Source of the DNA: an uncultured Collinsella sp. | GTDB lineage: Bacteria > Actinomycetota > Coriobacteriia > Coriobacteriales > Coriobacteriaceae | Reading direction: 5' to 3' | NCBI GenBank assembly: GCA_900552395.1 | Contig: URZJ01000006.1 | Location: 1-28,904 of the forward strand | Length of the DNA: 28,904 bases | Shown here: in pieces, positions 14,414 to 22,600 of the stretch | How the letters are laid out: each line of letters begins with the position of its first letter | How positions within the stretch are numbered: position 1 is the stretch's first letter | The notes under the pieces: generated by a model | Seen by the model: only the letters and a program-made list of their open reading frames with translations | Told to the model about the DNA's origin: nothing | The model's database searches: none | Made by a program: the position numbers and the translations under genes

Positions 14414-15262
14414 TTACGCCGCCGCGAACACTCCCAAGCCCGTTCCGATGATGCAGATTGCGAAGATGCCCAAGATGATCCAAATGGTCTTGACGCCCTT
14501 TTTATAGAGGGCAACGCAAGCGAACGTTGCCAGCAAGGGCAGCAGACCGGGGAAGATCGAATCGAACAGATCCTGCAGGACAATCTCCGAACCACCCACG
14601 TCAAAGGTCAAAGCCGTGGACAGCGAGACCTGTGCCGCAATCATGGCGCCGATAACGGTCATTCCGAGGACACCGGCAGCATGCGTCATGCGAGACATAA
14701 GGTTGCTCTCTTCGGACTGCTGCAAAAACTTGGTTCCCAAGTCGTAACCCAGATGGGCGGCGACGATACGCGTTGCAAAGTTAATCACGGAGTAGATGAG
14801 CGCGTACACGATGGGGCCGAGCGGGTTGCCCGTCGAAGCGATGCCAATACCAATGCCGGCGGCAACCACGCGGAACGTACCCCAGTAGAACGAATCGCCG
14901 ATGCCGGAAAGCGGTCCCATGAGGCCGACCTTCATGGCGTTAATCGAGGACGTGTCGAAGTTCTTATCGGCAGCCGCCTGCTCTTCCATCGAAACCGTTA
15001 GGCCGGCTACAAACGGAAGCACATGAGGCGTGATGTTAAAGAACTCGGTATGGCGATCGAGCGCCGCATAGTAATCGTCGTCGTTGGGATAGATCTTTCG
15101 CAGGGGCTTCTGAATGGTGTACATGAAGCCCATTGCCATCATCTTGTCGTACGACTGCGAGCACTGGCTCGTAAACTGGCGAAGGAACATGCTCCGATAC
15201 ATATCGGGAGTCATAATCGCGTCCTTCTTGGCCTCTTTGAGGTCGGTGTTCTGGATAGCCAT
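14414..15262 (-). CDS. PTS mannose-family EIID component
   Basis: A 282-residue membrane subunit of the sugar-translocating complex. EIID pairs with EIIC to form the channel through which the substrate is phosphorylated during entry. Family marks include MFLRQFTSQCSQSYDKMMAMGF near the N-terminus and GLMGPLSGIGDSFYWGT (about 133-149), the conserved glycine-rich segment with an aspartate. Hydrophobic segments fall in the C-terminal half (about 145-170, 195-220 and 255-280). The ATG overlaps the EIIC stop as TAATG, indicating translational coupling. It is the last gene of the Amadori-sugar PTS operon. Confidence 0.95.
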   Translation of the reverse strand: MAIQNTDLKEAKKDAIMTPDMYRSMFLRQFTSQCSQSYDKMMAMGFMYTIQKPLRKIYPNDDDYYAALDRHTEFFNITPHVLPFVAGLTVSMEEQAAADKNFDTSSINAMKVGLMGPLSGIGDSFYWGTFRVVAAGIGIGIASTGNPLGPIVYALIYSVINFATRIVAAHLGYDLGTKFLQQSEESNLMSRMTHAAGVLGMTVIGAMIAAQVSLSTALTFDVGGSEIVLQDLFDSIFPGLLPLLATFACVALYKKGVKTIWIILGIFAICIIGTGLGVFAAA

Positions 15263-16035
15263 TAGAAGTCCTCCTCTTCATCTGCAGCAACCGTCTGCGG
15301 ACCGGACGAGCCCTCGCGGAAGGCCAGGAGCAGCGCGACGCAAATGGCAGCTGCGGCGACGCCGACCACGTCCATCTTGAGATAGATGACCATAATGAAG
15401 CCCAGGAACAGCCAGGGAAGGAGCTTGTTATCGCCCATGGTCCTGATAAGAAGTGCGAAGCCGATGCAGACCATGACGCCGGATGCAACGTTGAGGCCGT
15501 CCATCACAAACTGCGGAATCGCGTTGAGCGCATTGTTGATGAGGTCGGCACCAAAGAACAGTGAGCCAAACACCAGCAGTGCAGACGGAATGCCAATCGA
15601 CAGCGGCACGATAGTCAGATGGTACAGATTCGCCTTGGCAAGATCGCGATTTGCCAGAGCGGTCTCAATCTTCTTGCAGGCAAAGGCACCCGGAACGGCG
15701 TAGCAGAAGTTGCGCCACACCTGAAGGAAGACGGAGACGGGAAGGGCGAGCGCGACGGCAGTTGCCGTGCCCGTACCCGTAATGACGGCAAACGCGCAGC
15801 CAAGCACGCCGGAGGCATAGACCTCGGGAGGAACCGCCGCGCCGACCATGATGGCGCCCATGAACATGGACTCCAAAGCAGCGCCGACGATAACGCCCTG
15901 CTGGACATCGCCAAGGATCAAGCCGACAAACAGGCTCGTAAACAGCGGACGACCAAGCATCGTAATGCCAAATAATTGCTCGTCCATGGACGCAATAAAT
16001 GCGACCAGTGCAACTAGAAGATACTGGACAACCAT
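15262..16035 (-). CDS. PTS mannose-family EIIC component
   Basis: A 257-residue polytopic membrane protein, the substrate-binding channel subunit. ATG 16035 is preferred over the TTG at 16044 because GGGG lies about eight bases upstream of the ATG but directly touches the TTG. The conserved mannose-family elements are GRPLFTSLFVGLILGDVQQG (about 29-48), GAALESMFMGA (51-61), and PPEVYASGVLG. Six to seven hydrophobic segments follow, with an acidic C-terminal tail. It overlaps EIID by one base and follows the deglycase by about 80 bases, so all three are likely co-transcribed. Confidence 0.94.
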   Translation of the reverse strand: MVVQYLLVALVAFIASMDEQLFGITMLGRPLFTSLFVGLILGDVQQGVIVGAALESMFMGAIMVGAAVPPEVYASGVLGCAFAVITGTGTATAVALALPVSVFLQVWRNFCYAVPGAFACKKIETALANRDLAKANLYHLTIVPLSIGIPSALLVFGSLFFGADLINNALNAIPQFVMDGLNVASGVMVCIGFALLIRTMGDNKLLPWLFLGFIMVIYLKMDVVGVAAAAICVALLLAFREGSSGPQTVAADEEEDF

Positions 16036-16116
16036 TTCGATCAACCCCAGAAATAGGTCTGCAGGCGAGGCATTCTGCGCAGCTCGCCTGCAGACAACCG
16101 CAGCAATTTGAGAGGA

Positions 16117-17151
16117 TTAGTAGTTCATCTGGTGATAGTAACGACGCGTGGTGAGCGGGTGGTTACGGACGTGCTCGAGATGGCAGCTCAGACGCTCGGT
16201 GATGGTGTAGGTGACCATCGGGGAGACGATCTTGCGGAACTCGGGGTCGCTGAACGGCAGCTCGACCTCGGCGGTGTCAAACTTGTTCACGCGGACGTTG
16301 ACGCCCTTCTCGTCGGCGAGCATGTGAGTGAAGTTGTCCACGCGGTCCATAAGCTTACGGGTGTCGTCCTCGCCGTAGAGCATGATGAGGCTCGTGCCCT
16401 CCTCGCACAGCTCGATGGTGCCGTGGAAGAACTCGGCGGCGTGGATGGACTTGGTCTTGATCCACTGCATCTCCTCGAGGATGCACATGGCGTAGTCGTA
16501 GGCCTCGCCCCAGAGCATGCCGGAGCCGATCACCATGTGGTAGTCGGTGTCCTTGAAGTCCTCGGCCATGGCGGCGCAGCGCTCGTCCTGGGCGTCCTTG
16601 GCCTTGATGAGGAACGGAGCGATGTTGCCGAACTCCTCCATGAAGGTGTCGTACTTGGGGAAGGCGCCGGCGTTCTTGAGGAAGCGGGCGACCAGCGTGA
16701 TCTGGTAGGTGTAGATGGCCTCGCACAGAACGTCGTCCTCGGCGAAGCTGAAGAACTTGTAATCGGCGTACTCGGTGGCCGGGGTGTTGTCGTTGGAGAC
16801 ATACATCAGCGTGCGGGCGCCCTGCTCCTGGCAGAACTTGGCAGCCTCAATGATCTCGGGGGTGGTGCCGGTACGGGTGGAGAAGACGCAGACCGAATCC
16901 TTGTTGAAGGTCTTGGGCGGGCACGCGAGGAACTCGGCGGCGATCTCGCAGTGGACGTCGACGTCGGCCGTGGTGGTCTCGACCCAATACTTCATCGGGA
17001 GCGTGTGGGCCCAGGTGCCGCCGCAGCCAATGAAGAAGATGTTGGAATAACCCTGCTCGCAGACCTCGTCCACGGCAGCCTCAATCTGAGGACGGAGAGC
17101 GAGGGCATCGCTCACAACCTTCTCGTAACGAGGCTCATCGAAATTGAACAT
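16117..17151 (-). CDS. SIS-domain sugar-phosphate deglycase, FrlB/GfrF-like
   Basis: A 344-residue cytosolic protein with two SIS domains. GCGGT (42-46) and STRTGTTPE (91-99) form the phosphosugar-binding loops, a second SIS half spans about 190-320, and the protein ends in NHPLTTRRYYHQMNY, an ending I associate with fructoselysine-6-phosphate deglycases. FrlB of E. coli is similar in length (about 340). The reaction would cleave fructoselysine- or glucoselysine-6-phosphate to glucose-6-phosphate and lysine. The adjacent mannose-family PTS matches the Salmonella gfr arrangement, where the PTS imports and phosphorylates the substrate. Substrate choice between the two compounds is not decidable from sequence. 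AGGAG precedes the ATG; a dedicated promoter lies upstream. Confidence 0.87.
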   Translation of the reverse strand: MFNFDEPRYEKVVSDALALRPQIEAAVDEVCEQGYSNIFFIGCGGTWAHTLPMKYWVETTTADVDVHCEIAAEFLACPPKTFNKDSVCVFSTRTGTTPEIIEAAKFCQEQGARTLMYVSNDNTPATEYADYKFFSFAEDDVLCEAIYTYQITLVARFLKNAGAFPKYDTFMEEFGNIAPFLIKAKDAQDERCAAMAEDFKDTDYHMVIGSGMLWGEAYDYAMCILEEMQWIKTKSIHAAEFFHGTIELCEEGTSLIMLYGEDDTRKLMDRVDNFTHMLADEKGVNVRVNKFDTAEVELPFSDPEFRKIVSPMVTYTITERLSCHLEHVRNHPLTTRRYYHQMNY

Positions 17152-17170
17152 CCCTTACTCCTAACTCACT

Positions 17171-17193
17171 TGGATGAACCCTTCATTCATCCC
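17171..17193 (-). promoter_or_regulatory. Inverted repeat in the deglycase leader
   Basis: GGATGAA and TTCATCC are separated by seven bases, just downstream of the predicted transcription start. It could be a regulator operator or an mRNA-stabilising hairpin. Confidence 0.4.
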
Positions 17194-17201
17194 ATGACGT
17201 T

Positions 17202-17229
17202 ATAATACTTTATATAACTAACTATGCAA
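17202..17229 (-). promoter_or_regulatory. Internal promoter ahead of the deglycase gene
   Basis: On the minus strand TTGCAT (17224-17229) and TATTAT (17202-17207) are 16 bases apart in a very AT-rich stretch. Transcription would start near 17195, giving a leader of about 45 bases. Confidence 0.55.
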
Positions 17230-17261
17230 GAACTATTTCAAATTTTTTTGATTTTTCTTCA

Positions 17262-17293
17262 ATAAAAATCCCGTCGATCAAATGATCGACGGG
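17262..17293 (-). terminator. Internal terminator or attenuator after EIIB
   Basis: CCCGTCGATCA pairs perfectly with TGATCGACGGG around two bases, and on the minus strand it is followed by ATTTTTATT. It separates EIIA-EIIB from the deglycase-EIIC-EIID part of the operon. Confidence 0.8.
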
Positions 17294-17345
17294 CTTAGAC
17301 ATAGAGTATCGGTTCAATAAATACCGAGCACCAGCATGTTTTCGG

Positions 17346-17819
17346 CTAAAAAACGTCCTTGGCAAACACCTTAGCGTCATTGGGAACCTGACGGATTTCG
17401 ATGGCCACGCCATCGCCCAGGAGTTCTTGGATATGCTCGGCATCTTTCTCGGTCGCGAAGATTGCAGGGGTCGGATGAAGCGTGGTCTCGGGGGTCTTTC
17501 GGGTTCCACCCAGATTGATCTCTTTGATGTCTTTGCAACCCTTAGCGAGACGATAGACATCTTCAATCGTCTCAGCGATGATAAACAGCGAATACTTGTC
17601 GGTAACGCCGCTGTTGAGCGCCTCGATAGCAGCGTCAACATCCTTGATGACGAGTTTAACGCCGCTGGGGCGGGCGAGCCTCAAGGCCGCCTTCCTCATG
17701 TCGTCTTTTGTCACAGCATCGCTGGCGAGCAGAATGCAATCTACATCCAAAGCGTGAGTCCAGGACATGGCAACTTGGCCGTGAATCAGTCGGTAATCAA
17801 CTCTCGTAAGCTTAATCAT
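17346..17819 (-). CDS. PTS mannose-family EIIB component
   Basis: A 157-residue cytosolic phosphotransfer protein. ATG 17819 is used because GGAG lies nine bases upstream; the earlier ATG three codons away touches it. The active-site histidine is His13 in the family motif VDYRLIHGQV, which takes the phosphate from EIIA and passes it to the sugar at EIIC/EIID. The rest matches the expected length and beta-alpha order, including VKLVIKDVDAAIEAL and EINLGG. It is followed by a hairpin terminator, so it may be made in excess over the membrane subunits. Confidence 0.94.
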   Translation of the reverse strand: MIKLTRVDYRLIHGQVAMSWTHALDVDCILLASDAVTKDDMRKAALRLARPSGVKLVIKDVDAAIEALNSGVTDKYSLFIIAETIEDVYRLAKGCKDIKEINLGGTRKTPETTLHPTPAIFATEKDAEHIQELLGDGVAIEIRQVPNDAKVFAKDVF

Positions 17820-17862
17820 CGTTATCATCTCCGCACGTGATAAAGGGAATGACAGGTGCGAC

Positions 17863-17874
17863 CCCTAGCTAGGG
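17863..17874. repeat. 12-bp palindrome between EIIA and EIIB
   Basis: CCCTAGCTAGGG is a perfect 12-bp palindrome in the 71-base EIIA-EIIB gap. The gap holds no promoter that I can recognise. It could be a weak hairpin or protein site. Confidence 0.4.
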
Positions 17875-17890
17875 CTCGAACCAGAACTAA

Positions 17891-18310
17891 CTAGAAATCT
17901 TCTTCCTCGGCGCCGGCAAGCATGTCCGCCGCCTCGCAAAGCTGAATAAACGAACGCGATCCCTCGACCGCGGCTTTGGCCTTGTCCGCATCCAGAGAGT
18001 CCAGCTGTGTAACCATTTCCACCAGCAGCGGCAAGTTCATTCCGGCGATCAACGTAAACGATCCGGCAGTCTGCCTCTGAATGAATTCGTTGTTTACAGA
18101 GCCGCCAAAGATGTCAGTCACGACAAACCAAGAGTCGGCAGGGTCCCTCGTCTCCATCCATGCATCAATCAACGCCGCGACGTCCCTTGAATCGTCATCG
18201 ACATAGGCGCACAGGCACTCGATTCGGTCGTTGGTGCCCATCAGAATCTCCAGAGAGCTTTTCATGCCTTGGGCGAGATAACCATGACTCGCTAGCAATA
18301 TCTTATTCAT
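17891..18310 (-). CDS. PTS mannose-family EIIA component
   Basis: A 139-residue cytosolic phosphocarrier. The active-site histidine is His9 in LLASHGYLAQGM, phosphorylated by HPr. TDIFGGSVNNE (about 65-75) is the conserved second element of the EIIA-Man fold, and the length matches single-domain members. TTGGAG precedes the ATG. The acidic EEEDF end resembles the EIIC tail (EEEDF), a curious shared ending within the operon. It is the first PTS gene after the regulator and is preceded by AT-rich promoter sequence. Confidence 0.94.
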   Translation of the reverse strand: MNKILLASHGYLAQGMKSSLEILMGTNDRIECLCAYVDDDSRDVAALIDAWMETRDPADSWFVVTDIFGGSVNNEFIQRQTAGSFTLIAGMNLPLLVEMVTQLDSLDADKAKAAVEGSRSFIQLCEAADMLAGAEEEDF

Positions 18311-18334
18311 AGTTCTCCAATACCAATAGGACGT

Positions 18335-18358
18335 ACTATATTGTCATAACAAAGTATA
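18335..18358 (-). promoter_or_regulatory. Promoter region of the PTS operon
   Basis: Two possible -10 boxes occur on the minus strand: TATACT (18353-18358) and TATAGT (18335-18340). No strong -35 is visible, which fits an activated or repressor-controlled promoter. The CTAATATA motif around the first box recurs at the regulator gene's own -10 (19201-19210). Confidence 0.45.
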
Positions 18359-18411
18359 TTAGCAATCTACCCTACGTGGTGTGTCTATTTTCCAAATCCG
18401 CGAACGGTAAC

Positions 18412-18433
18412 AATTGGTCGGTAAATCGACCAA
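18412..18433. promoter_or_regulatory. Dyad between the regulator gene and EIIA
   Basis: ATTGGTCG and CGACCAAT are inverted around GTAAAT, starting just after the GntR stop. With no T run it looks more like an operator than a terminator. Confidence 0.4.
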
Positions 18434-18445
18434 TCTATCTCTAAT

Positions 18446-19150
18446 TTACAAATAGAACTTCAGTCGCTCGGTGCAGTACACCTGACGGGAGATGAAAAGC
18501 GGCTCGCCACTTGGGGCATAACGTCTATCGACAAACAGAAGCAGCGAGGAGTCCAGCTCCACGTTAAGGTATGCCGCCTCGAGCTCGCTCGCATAGCAGA
18601 CCTCGAGCGTACGCGTGTTGGGACCCATCTTGATCCCCTGACGATCGAGTACCGCCATCAGCGAATCATCGAGGGACTCATGCTCCAAAAAAGAAAGCGC
18701 AGCGGAATAGCTATTGGTTTCCAGCATCGTGGGCTTGCCATCCACAAGGCGCAGACGACGGCTACGCAATACCTTTTGGGTATCGTCTACGCCCAGGAAC
18801 TTCGCGTCTCGCAGACTTGGGAAGTCCCAGCCCATTTCGAGAACCCTGGTAGACGCCTGTTTGCCCGCAAGCTGGCACGAATGGGTAAAGCTCTCACGGT
18901 CGTCCGCGGCATACATCTGCGTGTCCGACGAAACGAACGTGCCCTTGCCGCGGGCCCTCTCAACAAGCCCAGCATCTTCCATTTCTTTAATTGCGGAGCG
19001 AACCGTTATTCGGCTCACGCCAAATTGCTCGATCAGCTCCGCCTCGGTCGGAAGCTTATCTCCCGGGCGGTACGTGCCGTTGGCGATTGAATCAGAAAGC
19101 GCACGAACAATCTGTTTGTACAGGGGGATAACGCTATTTGCCTCAACCAT
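18446..19150 (-). CDS. GntR-family regulator with UTRA domain (FrlR-like)
   Basis: A 234-residue transcription factor. ATG 19150 is used because AAAGG lies ten bases upstream; the GTG at 19159 would touch it. The winged-helix domain spans about 7-73: IPLYKQIVRALSDSIANG, then GDKLPTEAELIEQFGVSRITVRSAI (recognition helix), then RGKGTFV (wing). A UTRA ligand-binding domain follows (about 90-230), as in HutC/FarR-subfamily members that sense small sugars or sugar phosphates. It is adjacent to and co-directional with the PTS genes, so it most likely controls them and itself in response to the imported Amadori compound. Confidence 0.93.
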   Translation of the reverse strand: MVEANSVIPLYKQIVRALSDSIANGTYRPGDKLPTEAELIEQFGVSRITVRSAIKEMEDAGLVERARGKGTFVSSDTQMYAADDRESFTHSCQLAGKQASTRVLEMGWDFPSLRDAKFLGVDDTQKVLRSRRLRLVDGKPTMLETNSYSAALSFLEHESLDDSLMAVLDRQGIKMGPNTRTLEVCYASELEAAYLNVELDSSLLLFVDRRYAPSGEPLFISRQVYCTERLKFYL

Positions 19151-19200
19151 ATCAACCACACCTTTACAAGGAATCAGCAGCTTATAGATAAATGACTTAT

Positions 19201-19206
19201 ATTATA
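19201..19206 (-). promoter_or_regulatory. -10 box of the GntR gene
   Basis: Minus-strand TATAAT is a perfect -10, giving a leader of about 45 bases to the ATG at 19150. No clear -35 box is present. Confidence 0.5.
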
Positions 19207-19359
19207 TTAGAACTTTTTAGCACTCCACGCCATTTCCTATAATGTTTCAGCAAACGAGGGGTTATTTTGCGTAAGCGGTGTAGAGTCCATCCATTTCCGC
19301 ATACAGCTTCAATCTGATGGCGGTATATGCATCCGATAAGCCGATTGATTTTTATCTTC

Positions 19360-19415
19360 TGTCTGTCTCTCAGTCATCCCTCGTCGTAGAAATGAATGTG
19401 AGGTGAGAGACACGT
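19360..19415. repeat. TCTCTC dyad element 3
   Basis: TGTCTCTCA near 19371 faces TGAGAGACA near 19404, with partly complementary sequence between. It is followed after about ten bases by a GAGCGTGGA unit, the same order as element 2. Confidence 0.6.
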
Positions 19416-19422
19416 AGTTGAC

Positions 19423-19547
19423 GCACGAGCGTGGATATTTGGACGGTTTTTGAACTTTTGACGGCCGATTTCGTCCGAAAATCCACTGTCATTTGGCGGG
19501 CGTCCGAATTTCCACGCTCGTTTGTCCGAAAATCCACGCTCGTGCGG
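19423..19547. repeat. GAGCGTGGA-family repeat cluster, four units
   Basis: One forward unit, ACGAGCGTGGATATTTGGAC (19425-19444), faces three inverted units: CGTCCGAAAATCCACTGTC, CGTCCGAATTTCCACGCTCG and GTCCGAAAATCCACGCTCGT. The cluster lies just upstream of the M16 peptidase promoter. Consensus of the unit: ACGAGCGTGGATTTTCGGAC. Confidence 0.8.
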
Positions 19548-19551
19548 CAGA

Positions 19552-19579
19552 TTGGTCGAAGGCCCCATATGGGTATACT
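19552..19579 (+). promoter_or_regulatory. Promoter of the M16 peptidase gene
   Basis: TTGGTC (19552-19557) and TATACT (19574-19579) are 16 bases apart. The spacer contains the palindrome CCCATATGGG (19564-19573), a possible operator. Confidence 0.6.
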
Positions 19580-19631
19580 CTCGGGGATTCGACTCGATTC
19601 GCCCCCGCTAGGGCGTCAAAGGAGACTGCAT

Positions 19632-22600
19632 ATGCCCACCACCTCAACCGACCCGCGCGCCGCTGCCGCCGCACTGCTGGTGCCCGGCACTACCTGCCAC
19701 GGCTTTGCCGTCGAGCGCTGCGAGACCGTACCCGAGCTCGACTCGGACGCCTACGTGCTGCGCCACACCGCCTCGGGCGCTCGCCTGCTGTACCTGGCGT
19801 GCGACGACGAAAACAAAGCCTTTGCCATTGGCTTTAAGACGCCGCCGGCCGACTCCACCGGCGTGTTCCATATTCTTGAGCACTCGGTGCTGTGCGGATC
19901 GGCCAAGTTTCCCGTCAAGGAGCCGTTTGTCGACCTGATCAAGAGCTCCATGCAGACGTTCCTCAACGCCATGACCTACCCCGACAAGACCATCTACCCC
20001 GTTGCCACCACCAACGAGCAAGATCTGTACAACCTGATGGACGTGTACCTGGACGCGGTGTTCAACCCGGCCATCTATACCAAGCCCACCATTTTTGAGC
20101 AGGAGGGCTGGCACTACGAGTTGGACCTGCCGGAGGGCGCCGAGGGCGAGGGCGACGGCAGCTCCGCAAGCCTGCGCGAGGGCACGCTACGCTATAACGG
20201 CGTGGTGTTCAACGAGATGAAGGGTGCGCTGTCCGACCCCATGAGCGTGCTGGACGACGCCGTCAACGCCGCGCTCTATCCCGACACCGCCTATGCGCAC
20301 GAAAGCGGCGGCGATCCGCGCGCGATTCCCACGCTCACCTACGAGCAGTTCCTGGATACGCACGCGCGCCACTACAATCCTTCCAACTCTTATATAACGC
20401 TCTACGGCGACCTAGATGTGGACCGCGCCCTTGCCTTTTTGGACGAGCGCTATCTGTCGCAGTCGAGTGCCGCAAGCCGTCGCATGGACGCCGCCGTTGC
20501 CGCCGGCGAGGACCCGTCCGCGCTGGCGCCCAATCCGCTGGACGTGCAGGCGCCTGCGACCTGCGAGTATAAGCGCGTCGAGATGGCCACCACGCCCGAG
20601 AACGCCCTGGTGGGCCTGGGCCTGGTACTGGGCAGCGCGCTCGACCGCAAGCGTACGATCGCGGCGGATATCCTGTTCGAGACGCTGCTGGGCTCCAACG
20701 AAGCGCCGGTTAAGAAGGCCATTCTGGCCGCCGGCCTGGGCGGCAACGTGGTGAGCTACACCGCGGCCGAGAGCCTGCAGCCCTACGAGCTCATCATGCT
20801 GCAAAACGCGCAGCCCGGCGTGGCGCGCGAGCTGCGTCGTGTGTTCCAGAACGCCTGCCGCGACCTGTGCGAACACGGCGTTCCGCGCGAGCGCCTGGAA
20901 GCCATTATCAGCAGCAACGAATACGACCTGCGCCAGCGCGACTACGGTATCGCCGACGGCGTGGCCATTGCGTGCGACGCGCTGAGCACCTGGCTCTACG
21001 ATGACGACGCCGCGACGCTGGCGCTCAAGTACGGCCCGGTGTACGAGGAGCTTCGTAGCGAGCTGGACGGCAGCTATTTTGAGGACCTGCTGCGCGAGCT
21101 GGTGCTGGAAAACGACCACATGGCACTGGTCGAGCTGGTGCCGGTGGACGCCGCCGAGGGTTCGGAGGGTGCCGAGGCCGCCGAGCTGGCAGCCAAGCGC
21201 GATGCCATGACCGATGCCGAGCTGGCCGACGTGGTCGAGCGCACGGCCGCGCTGCGTGCCGCGCAGGAGGCAGAAGACACGCCCGAGGCCAAGGCCACGC
21301 TGCCGCGCCTGCGCGTGTCCGACATTGGCGAGGCGCGCCCCGAGCCGCCGCTGGTCGTAGACACGACCACGCCCATCCCCTGCCTGCGCCACGACATCCC
21401 CACCAACCGCCTGGCCTATGCCATGCAGTATTTCGACCTGGGATGCGTCGCGTTTGAGGACCTGCCCTACGTGACGCTGCTCTGTCGTCTGCTCAAACAG
21501 CTGCCCACGAGCGAGCACTCGGCCGAGGAGCTCGACAACCTGCTCGCCGGCAAGCTGGGCTTTTTGAGCTTTACGACCGAGGTCATGACGCAGCCCGAAG
21601 TGGACGGCGTGCGCCCCTACCTGCTGGTGAGCGCCGGCGCCCTGTCCGAGAAGATCGATGCGCTGGCGAGCCTGCCGCGCGAGGTATGGTCGAGCACGCT
21701 TTTGGCAGATGCCGACGCCGACCGCGTGCGCGACGTGCTCACGCAGATTCGCATTGGGCTTGAGCAGGGCTTTATCAACAACGGCCACTCGGCGGCGCTC
21801 GGTCGCGCGATGAGCTACAGCTCGCCTTCGGCCGTGGTGCGCGAGCAACTTTCGGGCGTGGATTTCTACCTGTTCCTGCGCGATCTGCTCGACCACTTTG
21901 ACGAGCGCCTGGACGACCTGCGCGCCAAGCTTGCCGAGCTGGCGGAGCGTATCTTTGTGGCTGATGGCTGCATGGCGAGCTTTACCGGCAGCGATGAGGA
22001 CTTTGACGCGTACTGGGATGCCGCGGGCGACCTGGGGCTAGGCGCGGACGCTAGTGCCGTTGCCGGCCGCGATGCGCTCGTGGTGCCGACGCCGTGCAAT
22101 CGCCACGAGGCTTTTGTCATCCCCAGCGACATCTGCTTTGCGGCAAGCGCGTGCGACCCGCGTCGCCTAGGCATTGACGTGACAGGCGCTTGGGCCGTGG
22201 CTGCCAACGCGCTCTCCTACGATTACCTGTGGAACGAGATTCGCGTGAAGGGCGGTGCATACGGCTGCGGATTCCGCGCAGCCGGCGAGCGCCAGACGGC
22301 GTTCTACACCTACCGCGACCCGGCAATCGATCCCTCGATTGAGCGCGTGGCGCGCGCGGGCGAATGGCTCGGCAGCTTTGAGCCCGACGGGGCCGCCTTT
22401 GAGGGCTTTATCGTGAGCTGCGTGAGCGGCATGGACGCGCCGGTAAAGCCGTACGCGCTCACCAAGCGCCGCAACACGACCTATCTGGCCGGGCTCGATC
22501 CGCATGCGCGCGAGGAGCGTCGCGCCCAGATGCTCGCCGCCACGCCCGGTGAGCTGCGCTCGCTCGGCGCCGACGTGACGCGCATTGCGGCCGAGTCGCC

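Larger units (their letters stand above)
19207..19551. other. Gene-free stretch upstream of the M16 peptidase gene
   Basis: It is AT-rich at 19207-19360 with no gene that I can support, then filled by the TCTCTC dyad element 3 and four GAGCGTGGA units, listed separately. Confidence 0.55.

Noticed and set aside
16108..17205. A 365-codon plus-strand open frame over the deglycase
   Set aside because: Val/Gly/Leu-rich antisense shadow; the minus strand carries the SIS motifs and an AGGAG site.
20412..21896. A 494-codon minus-strand open frame inside the M16 peptidase gene
   Set aside because: It is an antisense shadow of high-GC codon bias; its translation is rich in Ala, Arg, Gln, His and Val without any recognisable motif, while the plus frame has the HILEH zinc site and family length.
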